Origin: URNF01 sp045531495
Lineage (GTDB): Bacteria; Bacillota; Clostridia; Oscillospirales; Acutalibacteraceae
DNA: 24,587 nucleotides
Reading direction: 5' to 3'
Assembly: GCA_045531495.1 (NCBI GenBank)
Contig: JAZSED010000097.1
Span: forward strand, 1-24,587
Position numbers and translations under genes: made by a program. The notes under the pieces were generated by a model. The model made no database searches, was not told the DNA's origin, and saw nothing but the letters and a program-made list of their open reading frames with translations. Positions 7,788-13,585 of this stretch are shown here, in pieces (position 1 is the first letter of the stretch; every line of letters begins with the position of its first letter).

Positions 7788-8000
7788 ATGACACTGCGAG
7801 ATGCGATAGAAGGGAAAGAATATACGATTCGAAGTGTGTATACCAACGATGCCGAATTGGATGCGTTTTTATTCTCGTTGGGCTGCTACGCGGGAGAGAC
7901 TATTGCGGTTATTTCGCGTCAAAAAAGCGGTTGTATTATTGCATTCAAGGGAAGTAGATACAGTATTGATAATCGGTTGGCTGACGCTATTACGGTTTGA
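7788..8000 (+). CDS. feoA: FeoA-domain protein, second copy
   Basis: This 70-residue protein is predicted to be the FeoA partner of the downstream FeoB. It has the short SH3-like pattern: a TLRDAIEGKEYTIRSV strand region, then LDAFLFSLGCYAGETIAVI (the LxxLGxxxGxxI family motif), then GCIIAFKGSRYSIDNRLADAITV. GGAGGA at 7777-7782 precedes the ATG at 7788 at a good distance, so I do not use the upstream in-frame TTG codon at 7770. It is the first gene of the plus-strand feo operon, directly behind boxes 1 and 2. It differs clearly from the minus-strand FeoA, so the two are not a recent duplication. Confidence 0.9.
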   Translation: MTLRDAIEGKEYTIRSVYTNDAELDAFLFSLGCYAGETIAVISRQKSGCIIAFKGSRYSIDNRLADAITV

Positions 8001-8014
8001 TATATTTTTTGAAC

Positions 8015-8039
8015 AAGGTTAGCGGAGGCTAACTTTTTT
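8015..8039 (+). promoter_or_regulatory. Operator box 3 overlapping a terminator-like hairpin between feoA and feoB
   Basis: GGTTAGC-GGAG-GCTAACT (8017-8034) is the third copy of the inverted repeat. In RNA it can fold into a stem of 6-9 bp with a GGAG loop, and it is followed at once by a run of six T (8033-8039 region). It therefore resembles a short intrinsic terminator or attenuator as well as an operator. The feoB Shine-Dalgarno sequence (GGAGGG, about 8040-8045) starts right after the T-run. Which role operates cannot be decided from sequence alone. Confidence 0.7.
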
Positions 8040-8051
8040 GGAGGGTGACAG

Positions 8052-10034
8052 ATGAAACTAGCTTTAGCAGGAAACCCGAACAGCGGTAAGACAACTATGT
8101 ACAATGCATTGACGGGTGCAAATGAAAAGGTTGGCAATTGGGCAGGGGTTACGGTGGATAAAAAAGAGCACACCGTAAAGGCAAAATTTCGCAACGGTAT
8201 TAAAGATTTGGTTGCCGTGGATTTGCCCGGTGCGTATTCTATGTCGCCTTTTACTGCGGAAGAAAGCATAACCAACACGTACATACGGGAAGAAAACCCC
8301 GATGTTATTATCAATATTGTGGATGCAACCAATCTCGGACGCAGTTTGTTTTTTACAACGCAATTGTTGGAGCTTGGTATTCCGATGATAGTTGCACTTA
8401 ACAAGGCGGATATAAACGAAAAGAAGGATACCAAAATTGACACGGCTTTGTTGGCGGAAGTGCTTGGCTGCCCGGTTTTTGAAACGGTATCCACCTCTGC
8501 AAAGGGGCTTGGTGACTTGGTAAAAACGGCGGTAGCCCGTGCGGGAAGTGTACAGCGCGCACCGCTTTCACAAAAAGACGTAAACCTTTTGGATAAGGCA
8601 GCGGTTTTAGCCGCCGACAAAGAACGTTTTGTGTTTGTCAACAGTATTGTAGAGGCTGTAGAAAGCGGCAAGTCGTCTATATATACCAAGACGCTTCAGG
8701 ATAGAATCGATATGTTACTTTCGAACAAGTGGTTCGGTATTCCGTTTTTTGCCGTGGTGATGTTTCTTGTGTTCCAAGTTTCCCAAGTGTGGGTAGGACA
8801 GCCGATTGCGGATATTCTCGTATACTATTTGGAGCTTTGTAAGGAGCTTGTCGGCGGTGTATTAACAGAGGCACATCCGTTTTTGTATGCGTTGCTGATA
8901 GACGGTGTTATCGGCGGCGTTATTGCTGTGATTGGATTTTTGCCGCTGGTTATGGTAATGTATTTTCTGATTGCTTTATTGGAAGATTGCGGCTATATGT
9001 CCCGTGTGGCGGTAGTACTAGACCCTGTTTTCAAACGGGTAGGTCTTTCGGGAAAATCGGTTATACCGTTTGTTATTTCGGTGGGTTGTGCGGTGCCGGG
9101 TGTTATGGCGAGCCGTACCATTCGTGACGAGCGTGAGCGTCGAGCAACCGCTATGTTAGCGCCCTTTATGCCGTGTGGTGCGAAGATCCCTGTTATTTCT
9201 TTGTTCGCAGGTGCATTTTTCGATAATGCGGGCTGGGTGAGTACCGTGATGTATCTTTCGGGCATTGTACTTATCTTCTTGGGTGCTTTGCTTGTAAATA
9301 AGGTGACGGGCCACAAAGCGAAAAAATCCTTTTTTATTATTGAATTATCCGAATATAAGGTGCCGTCTTTTTGGCGGGCGTTTACCTCTATGTGCGGCCG
9401 TGGTTGGGAATACGTTGTCAAGGCGGCTACCATTATTTTGCTGTGCAACACAGCGGTGCAAATTATGCAGAGCTTTACATGGCGTCTGACGGTTGCTGAA
9501 ACTGCGGATGCATCTATTTTAGCCTCCATAGCAGGTCCGTTTGCCTATGTGTTGGTCCCGATTGTCGGTGTGGTGAGTTGGCAACTTGCCGCGGCGGCTG
9601 TAACAGGATTTATTGCTAAGGAAAACGTGGTGGGCACGTTGGCGGTTTGTTTCGTAGGTTTGGAGAATCTCATAGACGCCGATGCGTTGGAGTTGACTGC
9701 GGGTGCAGGGGGAGAAGCAGCAGGTATTATTGCCATTTCCAAAGCGGCGGCATTGGCATATTTGATGTTTAATTTGTATAGTCCGCCGTGCTTTGCGGCT
9801 ATCGGTGCGATGAGTGCGGAGATGAAAAGTGCAAAGTGGCTGTGGGCCGGTATCGGTCTGCAGTTGGCAGTTGGATATACGGTGGCGTTTGCTGTATATA
9901 CCATCGGTACGTTGCTTGCGGCTCCTCAAACCTTAAATATTGGTGCGGCAATTGCGGGGCTTTCGGTGATACTTGCCGCAGCAATCGTTGTCGGTGGTCT
10001 TATCTATCGCACCAAAAAAAAGAAGAAGCAGTAA
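8052..10034 (+). CDS. feoB: Ferrous iron transport protein B, second copy
   Basis: This 660-residue Fe2+ transporter starts directly at the G domain (MKLALAGNPNSGKTT). G1 is GNPNSGKT (7-14), G3 is DLPG (57-60), G4 is NKAD (117-120), and STSAKG is the G5 region. A helical domain follows, then a polytopic membrane domain with the gate motif SVGCAVPGVMASRTI, the ELSEYKVP segment and a second gate-like half (about 500-600). The C-terminus is a Lys-rich tail. GGAGGGTGACAG gives a strong start. Compared with the minus-strand FeoB (GFGCNAAG gate, FHWPC near the C-terminus), this copy belongs to a different FeoB type, so the two are more likely paralogues with separate roles or affinities than duplicates. 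The downstream Cys-rich small protein is typical of this FeoB type. Confidence 0.96.
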   Translation: MKLALAGNPNSGKTTMYNALTGANEKVGNWAGVTVDKKEHTVKAKFRNGIKDLVAVDLPGAYSMSPFTAEESITNTYIREENPDVIINIVDATNLGRSLFFTTQLLELGIPMIVALNKADINEKKDTKIDTALLAEVLGCPVFETVSTSAKGLGDLVKTAVARAGSVQRAPLSQKDVNLLDKAAVLAADKERFVFVNSIVEAVESGKSSIYTKTLQDRIDMLLSNKWFGIPFFAVVMFLVFQVSQVWVGQPIADILVYYLELCKELVGGVLTEAHPFLYALLIDGVIGGVIAVIGFLPLVMVMYFLIALLEDCGYMSRVAVVLDPVFKRVGLSGKSVIPFVISVGCAVPGVMASRTIRDERERRATAMLAPFMPCGAKIPVISLFAGAFFDNAGWVSTVMYLSGIVLIFLGALLVNKVTGHKAKKSFFIIELSEYKVPSFWRAFTSMCGRGWEYVVKAATIILLCNTAVQIMQSFTWRLTVAETADASILASIAGPFAYVLVPIVGVVSWQLAAAAVTGFIAKENVVGTLAVCFVGLENLIDADALELTAGAGGEAAGIIAISKAAALAYLMFNLYSPPCFAAIGAMSAEMKSAKWLWAGIGLQLAVGYTVAFAVYTIGTLLAAPQTLNIGAAIAGLSVILAAAIVVGGLIYRTKKKKKQ

Positions 10035-10047
10035 AGGGGAGAATTGT

Positions 10048-10197
10048 ATGGAAAATGTCATTATTGTTGCTGCTTTGGCGCTCGTTATAGGAATTGCCGT
10101 TGTGTACATATATAAAGCGAAAAAGAAAGGTCAAAAATGTATTGGATGTCCGTATAGCGGCACCTGTAGCAACTGTTCGAAACCGAAAGAAAACTGA
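10048..10197 (+). CDS. FeoB-associated Cys-rich membrane protein
   Basis: This 49-residue protein has one N-terminal membrane helix (about 3-22), a basic stretch YKAKKKGQK, and a cytoplasmic cysteine cluster CIGCPYSGTCSNC. This matches the small family annotated as FeoB-associated Cys-rich membrane proteins, which probably handle Fe2+ at the inner face of FeoB. The ATG at 10048 is preceded by AAAGGGGAG and lies 13 bp after feoB, so it is in the operon. It is the last gene before a terminator. Confidence 0.92.
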   Translation: MENVIIVAALALVIGIAVVYIYKAKKKGQKCIGCPYSGTCSNCSKPKEN

Positions 10198-10202
10198 TTT
10201 TT

Positions 10203-10235
10203 GCACCTTGCATAATAGCAAGGTGCTGTTTTTTT
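10203..10235 (+). terminator. Terminator of the plus-strand feo operon
   Basis: A perfect 9-bp stem GCACCTTGC / GCAAGGTGC (10203-10211 and 10218-10226) with a 6-base loop is followed by TG and a run of eight T. Confidence 0.93.
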
Positions 10236-10295
10236 ACCGATGAGTCCCCGTAAATGACCGAATAGATAAAAATCAAGATTTCTTCTTTTTTGTTT

Positions 10296-10303
10296 GCTAT
10301 GAT
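10296..10303 (+). promoter_or_regulatory. Possible -10 element of the ABC transporter operon
   Basis: GC-TATGAT (10298-10303), preceded by TTTG, resembles an extended -10 of the TGnTATAAT type and lies 31 bases upstream of the ATPase start. No convincing -35 is visible; the region 17 bp upstream is T-rich. Confidence 0.4.
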
Positions 10304-10334
10304 GGTATTGCCACTAAGAAGGGGGTTGCCGCAA

Positions 10335-11063
10335 ATGCAAGCAATTAAAGCAAACGAACTTGTCAAACGGTACAAAAACCTAACTGCCGTCAACAAGCTC
10401 AATTTGGAAATTCAGCAAGGTGAATTATTTTCGTTGTTGGGTGTTAACGGAGCGGGGAAGACCACAACCATAAAAATGTTAACCTGCTTGACAAAACCGT
10501 CAAGCGGTGATGCGTTCGTAGATGGTTACAGTATAATCGAACAACCGCAACACGTAAAACGGTTAATGGGAGTATCTCCTCAAGAGACAGCTGTTGCCCC
10601 TAATCTTTCCGTAAAAGAAAACTTAGAGCTTATCTGCGGAATTTACGGACTTTCCAAAGAGGAAACCGTAACCAAGATACAAGAACTTTCTATACAGCTG
10701 CATTTAGAGACTGTTTTGCGGCGAAAAGCAGGTAAATTATCGGGTGGTTGGCAACGTCGTGTCAGCATTGCGATGGCGCTGGTCAGCCGGCCCAAATTTC
10801 TCTTTTTGGATGAACCCACCCTTGGATTGGACGTCATTGCGAGACGTGAACTTTGGGACGTCATTCGCTCTTTAAAAGGAAAAGCGACTATTCTTCTGAC
10901 AACACACTATATGGAAGAAGCAGAGGCACTTTCCGACCGCATCGGCATTATGAAAGACGGCAAGCTCCTTGCCGTAGGAACAGTAGAAGAATTGAACGCG
11001 AAGGCGAACACAAAAGACTTCGAATCCGCATTTGTTTCTATCGTAAAGGAGCGTGCGGTATGA
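10335..11063 (+). CDS. ABC transporter ATP-binding protein (ABC-2 / drug-export type)
   Basis: This 242-residue nucleotide-binding subunit powers the adjacent permease. It has Walker A GVNGAGKT (36-43), a Q-loop region near SPQET (81-85), the signature LSGGW (135-139, with W in place of the usual Q), Walker B FLFLDEP (155-161) and the H-loop H191 in TTHYMEEAE. The 'ANELVKRYKNLTAVN' start and the 'TLGLDVIARRELW' D-loop region place it with the CcmA/DrrA-like exporters. The ATG at 10335 has AAGGGGG upstream; an in-frame extension to 10290 lacks such a site. The stop overlaps the permease start (ATGA), showing translational coupling. The substrate is unknown. Confidence 0.93.
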   Translation: MQAIKANELVKRYKNLTAVNKLNLEIQQGELFSLLGVNGAGKTTTIKMLTCLTKPSSGDAFVDGYSIIEQPQHVKRLMGVSPQETAVAPNLSVKENLELICGIYGLSKEETVTKIQELSIQLHLETVLRRKAGKLSGGWQRRVSIAMALVSRPKFLFLDEPTLGLDVIARRELWDVIRSLKGKATILLTTHYMEEAEALSDRIGIMKDGKLLAVGTVEELNAKANTKDFESAFVSIVKERAV

Positions 11064-11791
11064 GAATGATGACCTTTGCAAAAAGATGCGCAAAAGAGAT
11101 TTTGCGTGATCCTATCAATCTTGGCTTTGGCTTGGGATTTCCGTTGGTTTTGTTATTACTTCTCAGTACTATACAAGCAAACATTCCCGTGAGTCTGTTT
11201 GAAATTGACACACTAACCCCCGGCATTACCGTCTTCGGACTTTCGTTTATGACGCTCTTTTCCGCGTCGCTGATAGCCAAAGATAGGGAAAGCGCACTCT
11301 TACAAAGACTGTACACAACACCTCTTACGGGATTTGATTTTATTATTGGCTATATGCTTCCGCTTTTGCCTATGGCTCTTGGACAAACAATTATCTGTTA
11401 TCTGTTCGCAATTCCCTTGGGATTAACCGTTAGCGTGAATATGGTGTATGCCGTTGTTGGGATACTGCCAATGGCTGTTTTTAACATCGCATTGGGCCTT
11501 CTGTGTGGCAGTCTGTTTGGTGTCAAACAGGTTGGCGGTATTTGCGGTGCGTTACTTACCAATCTTTCTGCGTGGCTTTCAGGAGTATGGTTTGATTTGA
11601 AGCACGTGGGTGGATTCTTTGAAAAAATTGCAAATCTCCTTCCATTCTACCATGCGGCAGAAACGGAAAAAGCGTTATTTGTTGGAAATGTTGAATTGGC
11701 AGTTTCCCACATTTTCCCGGTTTTTCTGTATAGTGTCGTTGTGACAGTGATTGCCGTATTCTGTTTTCTCGGGCAAACGAAAAGGCAGTAA
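11060..11791 (+). CDS. ABC-2 type transporter permease
   Basis: This 243-residue membrane subunit has about six hydrophobic segments. One is near the N-terminus (GFGLGFPLVLLLLLS); others lie around 55-70, 95-125 (IIGYMLPLLPMALGQTI), 128-155, 165-185, and at the C-terminus (FLYSVVVTVIAVFCFLG). The central SLIAKDRESALLQRLYTTPL segment is the typical ABC-2 'E-S-G-T/RL' coupling region (KDRESALLQRL). The start codon overlaps the ATPase stop in an ATGA junction, and AAAGGAG lies just upstream. The pair would export a small molecule, lipid or peptide; nothing nearby identifies it. Confidence 0.9.
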   Translation: MRMMTFAKRCAKEILRDPINLGFGLGFPLVLLLLLSTIQANIPVSLFEIDTLTPGITVFGLSFMTLFSASLIAKDRESALLQRLYTTPLTGFDFIIGYMLPLLPMALGQTIICYLFAIPLGLTVSVNMVYAVVGILPMAVFNIALGLLCGSLFGVKQVGGICGALLTNLSAWLSGVWFDLKHVGGFFEKIANLLPFYHAAETEKALFVGNVELAVSHIFPVFLYSVVVTVIAVFCFLGQTKRQ

Positions 11792-11847
11792 GTATCGGTA
11801 TTGCACTTAACCACCCTAAGAAGGATATCTTTAACAAAACTTGAACG

Positions 11848-11922
11848 GGAGTTGCGGTGAAGGGCGTACAATGCGGCAGTGTCTACTCGCAACTCCGTCG
11901 ACTTTCGCACGGTGTGCGAAAG
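11848..11922. repeat. Two successive inverted repeats
   Basis: GGAGTTGCG (11848-11856) pairs with CGCAACTCC (11888-11896) across 31 bases. Immediately after, CTTTCGCAC-GGT-GTGCGAAAG (11902-11922) forms a perfect 9-bp stem with a 3-base loop. The following GGTCGCGAGGTTCAATTC resembles the variable region and T-arm of a tRNA, but the 3' T-stem and acceptor are absent. I therefore regard it as a structured element or tRNA-derived remnant, not a tRNA. Confidence 0.65.
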
Positions 11923-11954
11923 GTCGCGAGGTTCAATTCAATTAGTCAACACAA

Positions 11955-11992
11955 AACAACAAAGGATACCCGTATGGGTATCCTTTGTTGTT
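11955..11992. repeat. 17-bp perfect hairpin beside the tRNA-Leu remnant
   Basis: AACAACAAAGGATACCC (11955-11971) is the exact complement of 11976-11992, with a GTAT loop. Its outer AACAAC/GTTGTT matches the hairpin at 12117-12154, but the inner stem differs in sequence while staying paired. Confidence 0.88.
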
Positions 11993-12018
11993 GGTGCGGG
12001 TAACAGGACTTTGAACCT
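11992..12018 (-). pseudogene. Truncated duplicate of the tRNA-Leu 3' end
   Basis: On the minus strand these 27 bases match the T-loop, 3' acceptor strand and CCA of the intact tRNA-Leu (12154 onward), except for one extra base in the T-loop (CTTTGAA against CTTGAA). After this the match ends, with no anticodon arm, D-arm or 5' acceptor. It is followed by its own hairpin (11955-11992), just as the intact gene is. Confidence 0.75.
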
Positions 12019-12116
12019 TGGTTTTGCGCAGAATATGTGCTTTCCGAAAGTGTGTGCGCGCAAAACCTGTGAAAAGGCGTTGCCTTTTCGAGGCTCTCGT
12101 CTCTTCATACACAACG

Positions 12117-12154
12117 AACAACAACGGAGCCCCAAAGGGGACTCCGTTGTTGTT
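12117..12154 (-). terminator. Hairpin directly after tRNA-Leu, probable terminator or processing signal
   Basis: A stem of about 17 bp (12117-12133 with 12137-12154) has an AAA loop and one bulged base at 12141. It starts at the CCA end of the tRNA gene. The downstream strand is GTTGTTGTT rather than a pure U-run, so termination is likely but not certain. Confidence 0.6.
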
Positions 12155-12238
12155 GGTGCGGGTAACAGGACTTGAACCTGCACGAAGGGATTCACCAGAT
12201 CCTAAGTCTGGCGCGTCTGCCAATTCCGCCATACCCGC
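12154..12238 (-). tRNA. tRNA-Leu (anticodon UAG)
   Basis: An 85-base class II tRNA with encoded CCA. The acceptor GCGGGTA pairs with TACCCGC. The anticodon stem CCAGA/TCTGG holds the loop CTTAGGA, giving anticodon TAG at 12202-12204, which reads CUN leucine codons. The T-arm is GCAGG-TTCAAGT-CCTGT, and a long variable arm is present as in Leu tRNAs. A good promoter lies upstream at 12257-12285 and a hairpin immediately downstream. Confidence 0.97.
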
Positions 12239-12256
12239 GTATAAAAGTACCTTTGT

Positions 12257-12285
12257 ATTCTAAAACAAACCGCACAGAAAGTCAA
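12257..12285 (-). promoter_or_regulatory. Promoter of tRNA-Leu
   Basis: On the minus strand TTGACT (12280-12285) and TAGAAT (12257-12262) are 17 bp apart and end 18 bp before the mature tRNA. A 7-bp inverted repeat CACAGAA / TTCTGTG (12273-12279 and 12292-12298) flanks the -35. Confidence 0.8.
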
Positions 12286-12301
12286 GAAAAATTCTGTGCT
12301 C

Positions 12302-12330
12302 TTGCACTTTTTGAAAATATTTGGTATACT
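12302..12330 (+). promoter_or_regulatory. Promoter of the pyrophosphatase gene
   Basis: TTGCAC (12302-12307) and TATACT (12325-12330) are separated by 17 bp and lie 29 bases upstream of the start codon. Confidence 0.82.
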
Positions 12331-12359
12331 GTTGATAAACTGAAAAGGAGTGAGCGCGT

Positions 12360-12890
12360 ATGTCTAATATTTGGCACGATATTTCCCCGGAAAGAATTAA
12401 GCCAGAAGATTTTGTGTGCGTTATTGAAATCGCAAAGGGAAGCAAAAAGAAATATGAATTAGACAAGGAAACGGGGTTTATTATTCTTGACCGTATTTTG
12501 TACACATCCACCCGTTATCCTGCCAACTACGGCTTTATTCCGAGAACGTACGCTGATGACGGTGACCCGTTAGATGTGTTGTTATTGTGTTCTGAGGCCA
12601 TTGAACCGTTAGCACTTGTCCGCGCGTATCCTATCGGTGTCATCACGATGACCGATAACGGTGCTAACGACGAAAAAATTATTGCTGTGCCGTTTAATGA
12701 CCCGAATTACAACTGCTATACCGATATTGACCAATTGCCCGCTCATATTTTTGATGAAATGCGCCATTTCTTCACCGTGTATAAAAATCTTGAGCATAAG
12801 GAAACAGCGGTTGAAGAGGTGAAGGCAAGAGATGAGGCTTTGAAAGTCATTTCCCACTGTTTGGAAAACTACGAAAAAGATTTTGGATAA
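12360..12890 (+). CDS. ppa: Inorganic pyrophosphatase, family I
   Basis: This 176-residue cytoplasmic enzyme hydrolyses pyrophosphate to phosphate, pulling biosynthetic reactions forward with Mg2+ cofactors. The family signature DGDPLDV is at residues 67-73, giving metal ligands D67, D69 and D72. Upstream are KYELDKETGFIILDR and RYPANYGFIPRTYADD, which form the standard active-site segments. Length is normal for a bacterial soluble PPase. AAGGAG (12345-12350) sets the ATG. The gene is a single transcription unit with its own promoter and a shared bidirectional terminator, convergent with rex. Confidence 0.97.
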   Translation: MSNIWHDISPERIKPEDFVCVIEIAKGSKKKYELDKETGFIILDRILYTSTRYPANYGFIPRTYADDGDPLDVLLLCSEAIEPLALVRAYPIGVITMTDNGANDEKIIAVPFNDPNYNCYTDIDQLPAHIFDEMRHFFTVYKNLEHKETAVEEVKARDEALKVISHCLENYEKDFG

Positions 12891-12925
12891 AAAACGCACC
12901 GTTCTCAACGAACGGTGCGTTTTTG
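12891..12925. terminator. Bidirectional terminator between ppa and rex
   Basis: A perfect 14-bp stem (12891-12904 with 12910-12923) and a TCAAC loop lie between the two convergent genes. A-rich and T-rich flanks give a U-run on either strand. Confidence 0.93.
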
Positions 12926-13561
12926 TTATTCTTGATTCAGTTGATAAGAAAGGGTCATCAAACTGTCTCCTAAATGTACGTTTTCTACAATGACACGGGG
13001 ATGCGCAAAATTAATGTCATAATGTGAGAAGTTCCAAAAACCGCGCACACCATAGCTTACGAGTTTATCAACCACTTCGGGTGCGGCTTCTTTTGGAATA
13101 CACATAATTGCCATTTCGGGCTTGTGTTCCGTGCAAAAAGTCTCTAAATCATCGACCGAGCGTACAGTAAGATTTCCTACCTGCTTACCGATAACGGCGG
13201 GGGAAACATCGAAAATGCCGATAAGCTCAACGCCCTTACTTTCGAATTTCATTTGGGTGGCAAGGGTGCGGCCTAAACGGCCGGCACCAATCAAAATAGC
13301 AGGCGTTGAAAAATCCATACCCATAATTTTACCGATTTCGTTATATAACTGTTCGACGGGATATCCGCAGCCTTGCTGTCCGAAGCCGCCGAAGCAGTTG
13401 AGATCTTGGCGAATCTGTGAAGCGGTAAGATTCATTTTAGCTGACAACTCGCGGGAGGATATGCGCGTGATACCGTTTTCTTTTAAATCATACAGAAAAC
13501 GGTAATAACGCGGCAATCGCCGTATTACAGAGATAGAAATGCGCTGTTCGTTTTTAGGCAT
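12926..13561 (-). CDS. rex: Redox-sensing transcriptional repressor Rex
   Basis: Rex binds DNA when NAD+ dominates and releases it when NADH rises, so it controls fermentation and NADH-reoxidising genes in anaerobes. The 211-residue protein has an N-terminal winged helix (about 1-78, with ISSRELSAKMNLTASQIRQDLNCFG) and a Rossmann domain with GAGRLG (G92, G94, G97). The C-terminal VENVHLGDSLMTLSYQL is the swapped dimer helix. Length is typical. AAAGGAGG (13570-13577) lies 8 bases before the ATG. The gene starts 24 bp after the aconitase stop on the same strand and so should be co-transcribed with it. I found no clear Rex operator in the window. Confidence 0.97.
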   Translation of the reverse strand: MPKNEQRISISVIRRLPRYYRFLYDLKENGITRISSRELSAKMNLTASQIRQDLNCFGGFGQQGCGYPVEQLYNEIGKIMGMDFSTPAILIGAGRLGRTLATQMKFESKGVELIGIFDVSPAVIGKQVGNLTVRSVDDLETFCTEHKPEMAIMCIPKEAAPEVVDKLVSYGVRGFWNFSHYDINFAHPRVIVENVHLGDSLMTLSYQLNQE

Positions 13562-13585
13562 GGCATATGCCTCCTTTGAAAAAAA

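Larger units (their letters stand above)
11792..12153. other. Structured non-coding stretch between the ABC permease and tRNA-Leu
   Basis: I find no convincing gene in these 362 bases; the frames here are short and lack ribosome binding sites. The stretch holds at least five inverted repeats: 11848-11896, 11902-11922, 11955-11992, about 12020-12069 (GGTTTTGCGC / GCGCAAAACC), and 12072-12088 (AAAAGGC-GTT-GCCTTTT). It also holds a partial duplicate of the tRNA-Leu 3' end. Two units look related: each has hairpin, CGAGG, CAACAC/CACAAC-rich spacer, AACAAC hairpin, tRNA 3' end. No clear terminator follows the ABC operon, unless one of these hairpins serves. Confidence 0.7.

Noticed and set aside
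11900..11940. Possible second complete tRNA on the plus strand
   Set aside because: An anticodon-arm-like hairpin and half a T-arm are present, but the loop lacks U33, the 3' T-stem does not pair, and no acceptor stem matches.
11879..12263. Short open frames on both strands around the tRNA-Leu gene
   Set aside because: They lack ribosome binding sites and read through hairpins and the tRNA, so they are not credible proteins.
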